From the NCBI GenBank assembly GCA_009767595.1, contig VSDK01013158.1, positions 95,680 to 159,679 of the forward strand: a stretch of DNA of 64,000 nt. Reading direction: 5' to 3'. The position numbers and the translations under genes are program-made. Below the pieces are notes generated by a model. The model saw nothing but the letters and a program-made list of their open reading frames with translations. It searched no databases and was not told the origin of the DNA. This DNA comes from Symbiodinium kawagutii (taxonomy: Eukaryota > Sar > Dinophyceae > Suessiales > Symbiodiniaceae). Shown here piece by piece: positions 11,319 to 23,274 of this stretch. Numbering within the stretch: the stretch's first letter is position 1; each line of letters starts with the position of its first letter.

Positions 11319-11502
11319 GTGGCGCGCCGAAGCAGTTGGTTTCATCGACCACCCGCAGTGGTGCCCAAGGATGTGCCATTCATTCAGGCGGTCTGCGGAC
11401 CTTGGGATCCATTGCAGCTCCTGTTGTGAGATCTGACTTTGATGTGGATTCAAGATTCAGTGTTCGCAAAGCCAGAAATGCTATGAAGATGTATGAAGTC
11501 AG
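11319..11502 (+). CDS. Candidate internal exon, unknown protein
   Basis: Flanked by CTCCAG before 11319 and an AG/GTGAAG donor at 11503. The open frame of about 61 codons (PKQLVSSTTRSGAQG ... VVRSDFDVDSRFSVRKARN) has balanced, non-repetitive composition. The family is not recognised. It may belong with the stretch at 11575-11732. Confidence 0.4.
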
Positions 11503-11574
11503 GTGAAGTCATTGGTGCTTCAATGAAATCAAATGGTATGAAATCAATGGCTTCAATGAATTTGGTGCTTCGGG

Positions 11575-11732
11575 TTCCATCCGGTTCGGGCTCCGGCAGT
11601 TGCCATGGCCTCCTTTTGTGATGGGCTTCGGCAAACCGCTGTCCCTAACAAAACCGCAGACCTGGTCACCGGCTTCAGAGAGACATGACCGTGTGGGGTC
11701 CACGCTAGCCGCAATAGCAGAGAATGCTTAGT
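11575..11732 (+). CDS. Candidate exon, unknown protein
   Basis: The open frame reads RFGLRQLPWPPFVMGFGKPL ... SERHDRVGSTLAAIAENA to a TAG near 11730. An alternative frame (MASFCDGLRQTAVPNKTADL) is also open, so the coding frame is not settled. Confidence 0.25.
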
Positions 11733-12549
11733 TTCTAACAAGGATTAACCAATCAGATATGATCAACTATATCAACTTCCAACTAAATGATAGTTAGTTG
11801 TGTTTCATTCTGCTTCATAATGATTAATCATGATAAACAAAGGTTCTTCATCGCTACTAATCATGATTAAGCAATGTGATCACTAGGATAACGACCAGCA
11901 ACTCATGCTGCAGGTGCAGGACCGTATTTCTCAACGCGTCATCAAGCGATGTCCCTCGCGGCCTCGCGGGGGACTTAAAAGAACGGTCGTGGAGGTTTTC
12001 GAGTAGCTGAGAACAGGGACATGTGCACGCGGAGGAGGCAATGGAAGCACAGAGTTTTTCATTTCTACAAGTAGTAAACTAGTAAAACCAGTAAACTAAT
12101 AAAACTAGTAAAGAATGTCAACCTTTTTAATCGTAACATTTTAGTTTACATGAGTCGTCTCATTAGAACAATTGAGTTTGCAAACTTTGACAGTCACTGC
12201 TTTGAAAGTGAGTACTTTCAATGACTCCTGGCATGCCATTCTCCAAATGTTAAGGAACAGCGCAGCCGGCTTTGGTGGTCATGGCGCAGGAGGGAAGACG
12301 GTCCAACATGGGATTCTCCTGACTGAAAAACCTTAGCATGCACGATTTCTGTTTGGCGACATGGGTGGGTTGGTGGTTTTGATCATTCTTTATTTTCACC
12401 AGTTGTGACAAGTGATTGATTGACGGACTAGTATTATTTTCCATAGGGGTTGAAACCACGAACCAAGATGGGTAGGTTGGTTGGAAGGATGTGTCTTTTC
12501 TCAACCGGGGCAGCGTTGGCAGAGAGATCTTCTGCCAGGCAGTTCGGCC

Positions 12550-13404
12550 TCACACTGCAGATGTCCAGGCCGGTCACTGGGATCTGTCCTGCGGGGATGC
12601 CGCACATATGCCAAGCTCCAACGTTTGTCGGTGGGCTGCGCCCCTCCATTGTAATGAGATGTGTGGATTGTGGAGATGGAGGATTTTCTCAACCAATGCG
12701 ATGCAACCTGAAGGATGACAGAATAAAGACACACACGCAGATGTATATATATATATATATTAATATAGACAAATAGATAGATAGAAAGATAGAAAGATAG
12801 AAAGACAGATCAAAAGATAGAAAGATAGAAAGACAGATCAAAAGATAGGCAGATAGATAGATAGATAGATAGATAGGTAGGTAGATAGATAGATAGATAG
12901 GTAGGTAGATAGATAGATAGGTAGGTAGATAGATAGATAGATAGATAGGTAGGTAGATAGATAGATAGATAGATAGGTAGGTAGATAGATAGATAGATAG
13001 GTAGGTAGGTAGATAGTCACACTGCAGATGTCCAGGCCGGTCACTGGGATCTGTCCTGCGGGGATGCCGCACATATGCCAAGCTCCAACGTTTGTCGGTG
13101 GGCTGCGCCCCTCCATTGTAATGAGATGTGTGGATTGTGGAGATGGAGGATTTTCTCAACCAATGCGATGCAACCTGAAGGATGACAGAATAAAGACACA
13201 CACGCAGATGTATATATATATATATATTAATATAGACAAATAGATAGATAGAAAGATAGAAAGATAGAAAGACAGATCAAAAGATAGAAAGATAGAAAGA
13301 CAGATCAAAAGATAGGCAGATAGATAGATAGATAGATAGATAGGTAGGTAGATAGATAGATAGATAGGTAGGTAGATAGATAGATAGATAGGTAGATAGA
13401 TAGA
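12550..13404. repeat. 467-bp tandem segmental duplication with GATA core
   Basis: The segment starting tcacactgcagatgtcc at 12550 reappears at 13017, an exact offset of 467 bases. The copies are essentially identical through the unique part (about 220 bp) and a TA block, then run into GATA/GGTA arrays of different length (about 12846-13012 and 13312-13400). Identical ORFs occur twice because of this. No gene is supported inside the unit. Confidence 0.9.
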
Positions 13405-13861
13405 AAGAAACACTGATAGACTGATAGGCTGCTATTATCTAACCCCTCTGCGCTTCTGGAAGCTTCACCCGAGTTCCAGGTATCTGTTGCAGGGCCCAGC
13501 GAAGAAGCGGACAGCCGGGAGCCCGAAAAATTCAAGCCGTTCGTGGCGATTTTCAATCCAAAACGTGAATACAGAAGTTTAAAGGCAATTGATGAATCAT
13601 GAATCATGTTTGTTTAGTCAATTTGTTTGCAACTTCGGGGCATCTTCCGGCGCAACAGCGACACCTTCAGGGTGTTTTCCGGCGGAAAAGGGTCGAGTTC
13701 CAACCTAGGCTTGCCGGAAGCAGGTTCCTCAAGCTGTGAGGAAGAGGACCGACAGGATATGGGTCACATGTTAAGAGGACAGGCAACTTTTTTGAGTTTC
13801 CCTATCAGGACATCAGCGTGCAATTTCACATCTAGAGCTTCAATTTTGAATACAGGATTTT

Positions 13862-14383
13862 TCAAGAATTGTGCAATGGTGAAGCGAGCTGTTTGGCTCG
13901 CTTGTAAAGATCATCCTTGACTGCAGAGCAAAAGGTTGAAACTGCAGAGTTGAAGTAGTTGCAAATCAGCAGATCCCGACCGAACTGTTTGTGAAAGGTT
14001 GGCATTTCTTCATTTTGCAGAGATCTTTGCAGGTTGACGTTTTGTGGGAGGTTACTAATATCCGTTTCGGCCGAGAACGCCTCAGCATATGTTTGGACAT
14101 GTCCAACAACCAATGGTGGATATGGTGCCCCTGTGAAACTGAGCATGTTGGCAAGCAATCGTACCCAATTGTTGAGGACACCAACACCTTTGTTGGGACC
14201 AGGGCTACCTCCTAGGTGCCACCCCTTTTTTTTGGGCCAAAACGATGAACCCAGTGCTGAGGCACCCAGAGGGGTGTGAAGGTGCTGCAGCACTTGCGCT
14301 AAAAAAAATCTTTCCAGAACACATAAAGTTCGAACACCTAGAAATGCCGCAGAAAGAACAGAAGAAAACAGGTGGAATAGCAT
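13862..14383 (-). CDS. Long open frame, minus strand, unknown
   Basis: A 173-codon open frame. Its second half (NLQRSLQNEEMPTFHKQFGR and following) has normal composition, but the opposite strand is also open for 65-80 codons and there is no recognisable domain. It could be a chance frame in intronic DNA. It is one of the few sizeable minus-strand candidates. Confidence 0.15.
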   Translation of the reverse strand: MLFHLFSSVLSAAFLGVRTLCVLERFFLAQVLQHLHTPLGASALGSSFWPKKKGWHLGGSPGPNKGVGVLNNWVRLLANMLSFTGAPYPPLVVGHVQTYAEAFSAETDISNLPQNVNLQRSLQNEEMPTFHKQFGRDLLICNYFNSAVSTFCSAVKDDLYKRAKQLASPLHNS

Positions 14384-15639
14384 GGAAACCCTTTGGGATG
14401 TTTTTCAACTCGAACAAAACATAGCTTTCCCTGCAAAACCTGTGGAGATCTGGGGAGTATGGGTAGGGGATGATGTTTTGGTTTCCACCTGCGGACTTGG
14501 GAGCCATTCGTACACTGCGGAACGGCTACCACCTGCCATCTCTTGGGCACAGGAGCATCCTGAGGCGGGCGACGGCGGATCTCCCGAGGTGCGCCGTTTT
14601 CATGGTGATCTCCTAGGTGCCACATGGCCCAACCATTGGGTGACACCATGGTGCCGTAACAGGTCATGGGAGTGACACCAGGCCATGGACAATGGGAAAT
14701 CTCGACTCACCACTCACGACTCTATATGTTTTTCAAGGGTTTCTGGCACGTATGGTTGACGCTTACATGGTCACCTCAGCTTTTTTTGACCCAGAACTGC
14801 TACTTTTCACGATTCACCATTGACCAACTTTGATACTGACATGTACTGACCATGAATCATCGACGTAACTAAACCATTGTCAATGTCAATCAGGTACACT
14901 GATGGTCTAAACCTTGAAGAATTAAAGTATACATTCCATCAGTTGTCTAATCATTTGGCTGCCAATCTCTCCCTTCGAAATGGCTCAGGATGAAGGTGGA
15001 AACCAAGAGGAGATCCGGAAACTGGGGGCACCTTTGGCTGGAGCAAGGTGCAAATGGTCTAATCATGGTAAACGTAAAAGTAATAGTGAAGGTCATGAGG
15101 AACTTTAATGACGTGGTTATTCTGAAGAGATCAGGAGTGTGATGGTTATAGTTCGTAGCAATATTTAGAAATAGTCAATACCGTTATTGTCAGCAACGCA
15201 TTTGCATAATTGTGGCGAAGACCATCATTCAGGCACAGCAGCAACAGTGTCACTATGATCAGTAAAGATTGTATAGAAGTAGTTTCAGCATGGCCAGCAT
15301 ACTGGCCACTAGCAGTGTGACACTGGCTAAGAATTATTGCTGATGGATGATGCTTGGATAGAATTGATAGCGGCCAACGATGGCATACAGAGATGGCATA
15401 CAGGCAATCCCACCAAACGCTTGTTCTCCCTCAAGCTTGCAAATCAATGTCACTGACTTCCTACACAGGTCAGGTGGACCTGCACCGGAAAGCAGTGCAT
15501 ATCTGCATCCAAAAGCTGAAGGTAGTCTGGTCAAAAGGAGATCGTTCCTGATGCGTCAGACTCAGCATTCATTGTGATGACTCGATGGCACGTCACAGCA
15601 GAAAGTGAAGTCCTTGCCATAAATTTATCTTTGTGCAGG

Positions 15640-15720
15640 TGGCCCCAGTCCTGAAGGGGACCCTGATCACATGGGAATCAGCAATTCGAACACAAAACAC
15701 GTTACGATATCATGGCTGAA
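15640..15720 (+). pseudogene. Short PstS-like motif, possible relic or diverged exon
   Basis: After TTTGTGCAG, the frame reads VAPVLKGTLITWESAIRTQN then TLRYHG and a stop. The pattern G-T-x-x-TW-[DE]-x-x-x-I-[KR] resembles the TTWDHADIK segment of the PstS-like gene at 1.2-8.7 kb. No neighbouring PstS exons could be found in order, so this is either a fragment of a diverged copy or coincidence. Confidence 0.2.
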
Positions 15721-15764
15721 CATCTCGAGCCAAGCCGCTATGTTTTCTTGAGTGCAGCGGCCTG

Positions 15765-16477
15765 ATGTGCTCCACTCAATTTGAACAAAGGCGAATCCAT
15801 CATTTTGCAGCTAAGTCTGTTGGCAGTCACGTATGTGACCTGTATGATTCAATCGACTCAATAGGCATTTTGATTTGTGGCACTTTAGCCATGACTCACT
15901 TGTTGGAAAGCCACAGCAGTGATCCCTCATCTCTGCTGACAAGGAGTTTGGCAGCGCACTGCAGTGTTCTTGGCATGTGTCGTGAGATGTGTGGGTCCAA
16001 AGATTGCTTTGATGAACAGCGTCGAAAAAGAAGAATGACCCACAGAATCTTTCTGCTTTGCTCGGACTCCGACAAAAAGATATGGATGACCGGAAGCCAA
16101 GCTGGTGCGGCAGGGAGCTTCCATTTAAGATGTGGACCCAAGTTGCCACCATTTCATTCTGCCTAGTGATTCTTGCGTAGAGTATATAACTTTGCAATTA
16201 TACGATTCGGAAGAACTAACGCACAATGGGCGAAGCTGCAGAAATGTTAGCCTTGTCTTGGGAAATCACTCAGTAGCAAGGTGCAGTGGCCATGAGAAGC
16301 CACAACGATCGCAGCTTTTCTGCCCAAGTTTCGGCAGCCTGGTGCTATGAAATCATTCAAACTGGTGGATCTCTGGCGCAGCTCAAAATTGAAACAGCAG
16401 GTTTCCACCAAAGAAAGCAGTCAATTGCCGTTGATGCGGACGTTACAATGAATCACGCTGATGAAACCTTTTCATGA
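15765..16477 (+). CDS. Two adjacent coding-like frames, unknown
   Basis: A 133-codon frame (15765-16166; HSSDPSSLLTRSLAAHCSVL ... KDCFDEQRRKRRMTHRIFLL) and a 63-codon frame (16286-16477; AAWCYEIIQTGGSLAQLKIE). Both have plausible composition on the + strand, but the minus strand is also open across the first. From 16.7 to 18.9 kb I see only AT-rich intron-like sequence with short frames. Confidence 0.2.
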
Positions 16478-18903
16478 ATCATTGAGCAATGAAAACAACG
16501 TGGAATTGCATATCGTACCGGTGGGTTCTACCTGGCTTTTTTGTACCATAACCACAGGAACACAGATAGCTGGCAAGAATCGCTTGAGGATCACTGGAGG
16601 ATCACCTGAATCGACGGATTGCTTCTGGATGTGCGCCGCCTTGGATGCCGTCGCGTCTGTTCTTGCGACGGAACTTGAGGTGAGAACCTGGGGGATCGCA
16701 TGAAGTTAGGGGTGGGCCTGGGGGATTTGTAAGGTGAGCAACCATGCTGAAGTGGTTAGGTCAATACTGGTTGATGACAAGGTTCACAAGATCCTCATGA
16801 ATTATGGTTGATGAATGATCATGAATAATCAGCCACCACCATATGGCTTTGCATAGAACGTGGGTGATTTACAATCAAAAACATGGTTGGCTTATTGTTG
16901 TAGATCTCATATTTCATACAGAGATGAAACTTGATATACTGTACATCTAAAGACACTTGCCTTTCTATGTCTGGGATATGAAGACCAGAGGTTCAGGATG
17001 AACAGACCCACGCCCTGAGCATGGGTCAATTCAGAACAGCATGAGTAAAGAAACATGGGACCAACAATGAACTGTGATGCCAACAACTGCACCAGGTCTA
17101 GAATCTAAAGCAGCTGTATTCGGAGTTCAATTAGTGCCAGCATGAGTGCAGCCAACAAAACAGATGTTTCAAGCAGCCGATTTCCGGCATATGGATATTA
17201 TACTCGTAGCTGGGTTTGTATATTCTATAAAGTGCGGTTCAACAAAACCAGGATATTGCCGGATCAAGACAGTATAGAATGCATCTTGATCCAACCGTAG
17301 TAACTATGACTATGGAATGTATCTTGGCCGGCGCGCGTTTCTCAGATTCAATAGCTCCACGCAACACCACATATCAACCTTGGGGTAAAAGGCTCCGGTT
17401 GAAAAAGTAAAGAATCAGGCAAAAAGAGTACCAGCCGAAGTACTCAGGGCTCAGTCCATATCTTCCTGAGAAATCTCATGCAAATTTGAGGATAACGATG
17501 CTGTACCATTGCACCACTGTACTGCCCAAGAATGGGTTACCACATGGACCACAGTAAACTGCTGCCCAAAAAAGTTTGTTCCATGCTTGTTCCTTCAAAG
17601 ATGGCGTAAGTATACTGCCATTGTGGCGTGGCCGCGTAGCAAAGAAAAGGAGGGTCGGATTCACGGGTCATTCAACATCTGATTTTTTTTAAAGGCTTGC
17701 GGTCAGCTGATGTCTCAGCTGATGTCTCAGCTTGCTCATTTCAGCAAAGATTGCTGAGACTGCTGAGTTGTGGTGCTGAGCGCTCGTCCCGCTATTTGGC
17801 TCAGCACCTCTTTGATCATTTTGATCTGCTCCAACATTCCCTCATCGAAGTTTGACCTCTTTGTTCTCGTTTTACTATGAACTTAATGAAGTTTACTGTA
17901 TATTTTAAGGATCTTAAGCTAGTTTTACTTAGAAGTTCTTAATGCAGCTTAAGAAGTTCTCAAGAAGTTCTTAACGCAGCTTACACATAGCGAACTTCAT
18001 CAGAAGTGACCAAGTTCAGTTCAGCATTTTCACTCTGGGCCTGTGCAGCTGTAGCATCATACCGGCTAAAGCCGGGCTACGTTGCACATTTCCCCCAGCA
18101 GCCGGGCAGTTGGGCAGCCTGGAGGGGAGCTATACCCTGGGATGGTTTTGATGTGGTCGAATGGTGTTACGATGTAGTACTGGTTTCAATTCAAACAAGA
18201 ATATCCATCATATTTCCATCATCAAACACCATCTACCTATGCCTATACTTGTACTGACCACGATACACCATTGTTTAGCAGCTAATCAGCCATGGGAAGA
18301 AAAGCTTTTTGAAGGAATCAGCTGAGGTCACTCATGCAGTCAATGACACCATCAGAAAATCCAAGCGAAATTTTGCTTGAGTGGTCATTGACAGCAGTTG
18401 AAGTGGTTTCTACTGTATTTGTAGTGGGCATTGACAGCTGTGGTCAGTTGTAGTTTCTACATGTTTCTACTGTCAGTCAGTGGTCAACAGTGCTGGCTAA
18501 TTATCAATGATGATATGGCCACTCGTTATTGTATAGAATTATTGACCTCTGCCGCAGTTGGCTGTTTATGGTTCCGTGCCTCGGGATCGTCATGAGGGAG
18601 ACATTAATCAAAGTGCAAATCAGTTCCGACGTATTCCAAGCTTGCTGAAATGCCCCTGCCTAGTCAGACCCTGGTTGGTTGATGATGTCGAGGCATATTT
18701 TGTGGTTTGTCTTGGCAACACCTTAAGAATAGCTGCAAAGCACAAGAGATGGCAACCGCTTGGAGTCACCAAGGCAGTCTCGACTCACTACCAGGGTCAG
18801 GGGGCCCAAGAGCTGAAGGTGGCCAGGGTACCACCGCTGAGCACGCTCTGATCGCAGCAAAGGATGAGTTACTTTTCATTGATTTTCTGTGTTGCATAAA
18901 ACA

Positions 18904-18985
18904 GGGGTCTCTCTCAAAATACTTAGTTAATTACTAGTAATGGTCAATCTTGGATGATTGAGGGGTACCCCTATGGCTTGAGAAT
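18904..18985. mobile_element. MITE-like TIR element, copy 1
   Basis: About 82 bp beginning GGGGTCTCTCTCAAAATA and ending GAGGGGTACCCCTATGGCTTGAGAA when read on the + strand. The end is an imperfect reverse complement of the start. The same inverted ends recur at 32.0, 33.4/36.9, 51.4 and 53.5 kb. Confidence 0.5.
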
Positions 18986-19002
18986 TATCAATTTTTCTCC
19001 AG

Positions 19003-19198
19003 TGGTTTCTTTGCTGGGTCAATATCCGAAGTTCCCCGCGTTCCCGGGGTCACGTCACATGAGGCAATATCCTGTCGGGTCCTGAGTGCTGCTTGGGGCA
19101 TCGACCTAGATAAGGGCCTTTCAGGGACCCAATGTGTTCAAGCTGCTTGTCACAGCAGTTGCTTGTGCTACCTGTGTATCCGACAAAATTATGGATGA
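19003..19198 (+). CDS. Candidate exon, Cys-rich end, unknown
   Basis: A pyrimidine-rich acceptor (ATTTTTCTCCAG) precedes a 64-codon frame: GFFAGSISEVPRVPGVTSHE, then VLSAAWGIDLDKGLSGTQC and a Cys-rich run (CHSSCLCYLC) to a TGA. The composition is protein-like and the acceptor is good. No family recognised. Confidence 0.4.
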
Positions 19199-19629
19199 TT
19201 AGCTTCGTATTCGTGCAATCATTGGAGAAGTAGCGAAAGCCCCCAGAAGCGAGTAGGTCCTAGTCAAAAGGCAGTCCAAAGTGAGTCCATTGTGCTCAAG
19301 CACAAAAGCCGCAAGACCGAGTAGGTCCAACTGAAAAGCGAGTCCCCCTCAAATGATGGTTACCCAAAAACATGATTATCGACCGCCTCTCACCTGACAT
19401 GAGGAGATGAATGCAGATTGGCCATAGATGCTTAGAATTGGTATAATGAGATTGGGATAAAGACAGCTGTGCATTTTTCATGGTTCACTTTGCCGAACCG
19501 TTCAAGCTCACAAGCCACAAGAAACCGTAGTGGATTTGTAGGCTGATACCTGGTGGATGTCCATGGGAAGCCTCTATGATATCTTTGTACCATGGAGGGT
19601 TCGAAGGTTCAGCATCGGATGCATCGACA

Positions 19630-19913
19630 GCCTTTTATAGGAATGTGCCCAAGGCATTTTGGGGTGTTCAACTCGTTCACTGAAGTGGACATTTCGCCAT
19701 ACCAACCCAAGCGGACTCATCCGCAACGTGTCACATGGCTATCTTACAAGCTCTCCAACGAGGAGAAATGTTCAGCCCATTTGCTGATGGGGAATCCAGC
19801 GATCTGAATTCGCCAAGAGGCGAGGGACGTAGCAAAGAACCTGTTTGCTTCACAGTGATTATCATCCACAAATGGTTGGCTACCCTGGGATGGACCCCTC
19901 GATGAAGTCCCTT
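19630..19913 (+). CDS. Candidate exon, unknown
   Basis: The open frame reads NVPKAFWGVQLVH and, after one in-frame stop near 19682, ATCHMAILQALQRGEMFSPF then ADGESSDLNSPRGEGRSKEP to TGA at about 19913. The second part (from about 19715) is the more convincing. The minus strand is also open here. Confidence 0.25.
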
Positions 19914-19961
19914 GTGCAGAGATGTCGTTTCTCGACAGTTTCGTTTTTTTTTTTTCAGCAC

Positions 19962-20112
19962 GTATGTATATAGAAATATAGACAAATTATTAATTGAATA
20001 AATAAATAGATAAATAAATAAATAAATAGATAGATATGTATATACACATACATACAATGTATATACACATACATACATATACATATATTTGTACGGTATA
20101 CAGTATATGTAA
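19962..20112. repeat. AAAT and ATAC microsatellite
   Basis: Poly-T, then (AAAT)n and (ACAT)n tracts. A Y/I/L-rich ORF on the minus strand is an artefact. Confidence 0.85.
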
Positions 20113-20471
20113 TATGATCTAATATGCATATATTTCGGGGCTTGGGGAGCGGTGCGGTAAATATCAGGTGGAACGTTAGAGCACTGGGATTCTCCGCATG
20201 CTCCTGGATTTGGCAGATATAAAGTTGCAGATTTGTTGCGAGTAAGAATGATATATTATGATGTTAGATGCCGGTCTCCAACTTCATAACAACCAATGAC
20301 ATACGATACCAAGAATTACTTCCCCAGTTTTGGTTGACAAGTCATTGATAATTCACTGGGGTAAGGGTCAACAAATCATAGTGAACTTAGTGAAGCGTTG
20401 TGATGGGACTCTGACCCCTGGGAACTCAACCGCAACGGGTGCTGCGCTTTCGCACCCCCAGGTGAGTTGCG

Positions 20472-20858
20472 ATGCCGAAGGCGGACCAGGCACAGGGTGA
20501 TGTCCTTGCTGAGTCCATCACTGCTCTACATTACAAGGCTATCAATAGCTATCTATGGCTATCTTGCTGTCATCATATCTTACTATATATATATATATAT
20601 AATATTTGTATATACATATATATGTCTTATTCTCATCATTGTAATAATAGCTACATTACTTTGCCTAAAGTCATGCTACATGCCATTCTGCTGTCTTGCC
20701 TGGCTGTAGCACCAGGCCCATTTTGCAAGCTGCCAAAACATGACTCTGTTTATTTGGAATGCAACGCAACAAAGGTAGTTGATAAGCTGGCACGCAGCCA
20801 CAGACAAACTAAGGAAACGGATTCGTGGGCAACCACGCAGTGGCTCGGAGTGTCATAA
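20472..20858 (+). CDS. Candidate exons ending in a TAA, unknown
   Basis: Two protein-like pieces, MPKADQAQGDVLAESITALH at 20472 and NATKVVDKLARSHRQTKETD ... TTQWLGVS ending at TAA 20856-20858. They are separated by a TA microsatellite (20580-20625) that is probably intronic. Family unknown. From 20.9 to 22.5 kb there is no credible exon. Confidence 0.25.
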   Translation: MPKADQAQGDVLAESITALHYKAINSYLWLSCCHHILLYIYIYNICIYIYMSYSHHCNNSYITLPKVMLHAILLSCLAVAPGPFCKLPKHDSVYLECNATKVVDKLARSHRQTKETDSWATTQWLGVS

Positions 20859-22576
20859 TACCCTCAGCCCCATCAACAACAATGGTCAACCGGCAATTAT
20901 TAGCAACCCGATCATTAAGGTATAGAATTCATTGGATATATGTTGAGTTTAAGTAACTAGTATAATTTCCATGATCGGGTGATCCTAAACCATATCTCAA
21001 GTTATTGATTCGACTGCCATAAATTGGATTGATCCACTTTAGGATTTTCCTATTTATATACCTGACATTGATGGCATCGTATTACATTGCATCACAGAAC
21101 ATCACGGTGCATTTCCTTCCTTTTGATTTCATGTAACGACTCTGTTGCATGGTATGGTGTTGCTTAATATCAAATTGTATCACCTTGCATACAAGTGCTC
21201 CCCAAAAAATGTACATTTCGAGGCTGAGCTGTTGGAGTGCCGTTTGTCATTGTGCCAGATAAAGATTCACCCGAAGCTCCTTGCATGTTTTGGAGACGAT
21301 CCTGCGCAGGAGCTGAATAGTTGCCACAAGTGGGGACAAGTTGGGTAGTTCAGGTGGCCAATAGCTGATCACAATTGAACCTGAGCTGATGTGGAACACT
21401 CAGGATTTCGATGCTGCAATCTAGTTCAGAGTGGCGCGAGAACAGGTATCCACCTAGCAATTATGGTGGAATCGAGCTGATACACTGGCGCAGTGGTCAA
21501 CAGGTTCATTGGAGTCGATCACAATGTGAAGAGGTCATAGACGGTCATAGACTACATTGTCCTGGCTGAACACACCTCTGTAACACCATCCAGGAGTGCC
21601 AACGACCAATATCTTCAAAGGTCAGTTCATTGTTTCATACTATCAAGTCATTCTCTCGCACATCCCACTCGTCATATGGCCGTTGCATGCTATGGAAATT
21701 GATGTAGGTATAGTCTAGCTAGTCAGCACTAGCTGCACAAACTATTTTGTACAGAGAGAGTCTGCCACTGCTTGCTGACCGACCCCACCTACTCATCCTT
21801 ATCCCAATGTAGCTTTACGTGGGTGGTCATATAGATTGGCAGGTTTCAAGTGGACAACGGCCAGCAACAGGAAGAGTATAGCCCCTCAGAAAAGAATATC
21901 CAGGTCAAGCTACCAAGAAATGCTGTAAATGATAGCTTTGTCCAATTTCTGCGCAGGAACGTCCTATGAGACAACCCCTCTTCAATGCTGCATATCTTGC
22001 GACAGGACCAGGAACTGGCCAAAGTTGATGATGACTCCGAAGAGCCCTAACCTAAGGATGCGTAACTAAGCCTAACATCCTGGTGTTGTGCTATGACGTG
22101 CCTGGCTGGAGCGGAATGGTGTGCAAACGATGAGTGCATGGAGGCAGTCAATGTTTGGAGTCCCAACATGTGCCGAGAAAGTCCAGTGAAATGATGGCAG
22201 CCCAAAATCGTTTTGAATGGTTAGTCAGGAATGGCTAAAAGTGATTCAAACATATTCAAACTGCTTCTTGATGGTCAATGATGGCTGCTATTGACGGCCA
22301 ATTCTTGGCTGCCGGTGCCTCCACATTCTCGAGGCTTGCGAAACTGATGGATGGTTCAGGCCGGACGTGGCTCTGAAGCTGCGGCCATGGGTAGCCAACA
22401 TCAGCCAACATACCATGATAATCCAACATAATCAGGTGATAATCCATCTGAATAATCATCGGTGATAATCCATCTGAATCCATGGTTCAGAACATCGTGG
22501 AGCGATGCAGCGATGATTTTTTTTTTAGTTCCTTGGACAGGGATCGAAGTAGAGAACTATCGACTAAATTCCTCAT

Positions 22577-22882
22577 TTGTTGAAGATGCATATCAGCTTT
22601 GGACAGTTGGTGATTCATCAGGATTCGAGAGAGATAGGTTATGCCATGATGATGCCCCAATTCCCTAGTGGCAACACTGTATTCGTACCTCTTGAAATTC
22701 CGCGGCTGCAGGTACATCCTCTGAATCCACAACCAAAGGAAAGGGGCAGTTCCTTTGACTCAGATGGCCAGGAATGGATGGCCCCAAGCACTCCTTTCCT
22801 GACTTTTTTCATCTCCTTTCAATGGTTGCATCTTCGTGTCCACAAAACGACAATGCAGCCAGGCTGGTGCGGCTGGTTGTAA
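22577..22882 (+). CDS. Candidate exon, unknown
   Basis: A 101-codon frame with a Pro-rich protein-like centre (FPSGNTVFVPLEIPRLQVHP, then LNPQPKERGSSFDSDGQEWM). There is no start-site or splice support. Confidence 0.25.
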   Translation: MLKMHISFGQLVIHQDSREIGYAMMMPQFPSGNTVFVPLEIPRLQVHPLNPQPKERGSSFDSDGQEWMAPSTPFLTFFISFQWLHLRVHKTTMQPGWCGWL

Positions 22883-23274
22883 GTTTGAAAGCACACAGAA
22901 AGATAACTTGCATGGCATTCCATGAGCCTCGAAGCGACTTCAATCGGTGTTTGATTCAAAAGAAGTTCAGGCTGCTAGTGCTTGTATACAGAGATCCTTA
23001 ACCATGAGGATTGACCATCATGTCATGAGCCATCAAGAAGGGCCCTCGATCATTCATCATGGCTGGGAACTTCCCAGGCTGACTCCAAGGTACTATTCCT
23101 GGCTCACCTTCCTGGTGATCCTCCCCAGTTTGTAAATTCGCCAAACTACAGTCATTTAGTATACAAGATACGTATTATGAATGCATTATATATCATTAGA
23201 TATACACTATACATGCATTATATATATACCATAGATGCAAGAATACATGCATGCCACCCGAGGCAAGATGACCT

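Noticed and set aside
12689-13413. Repeated [14 protein letters not shown] ORFs
   Set aside because: They are minus-strand translations of GATA microsatellites, duplicated by the 467-bp tandem copy.
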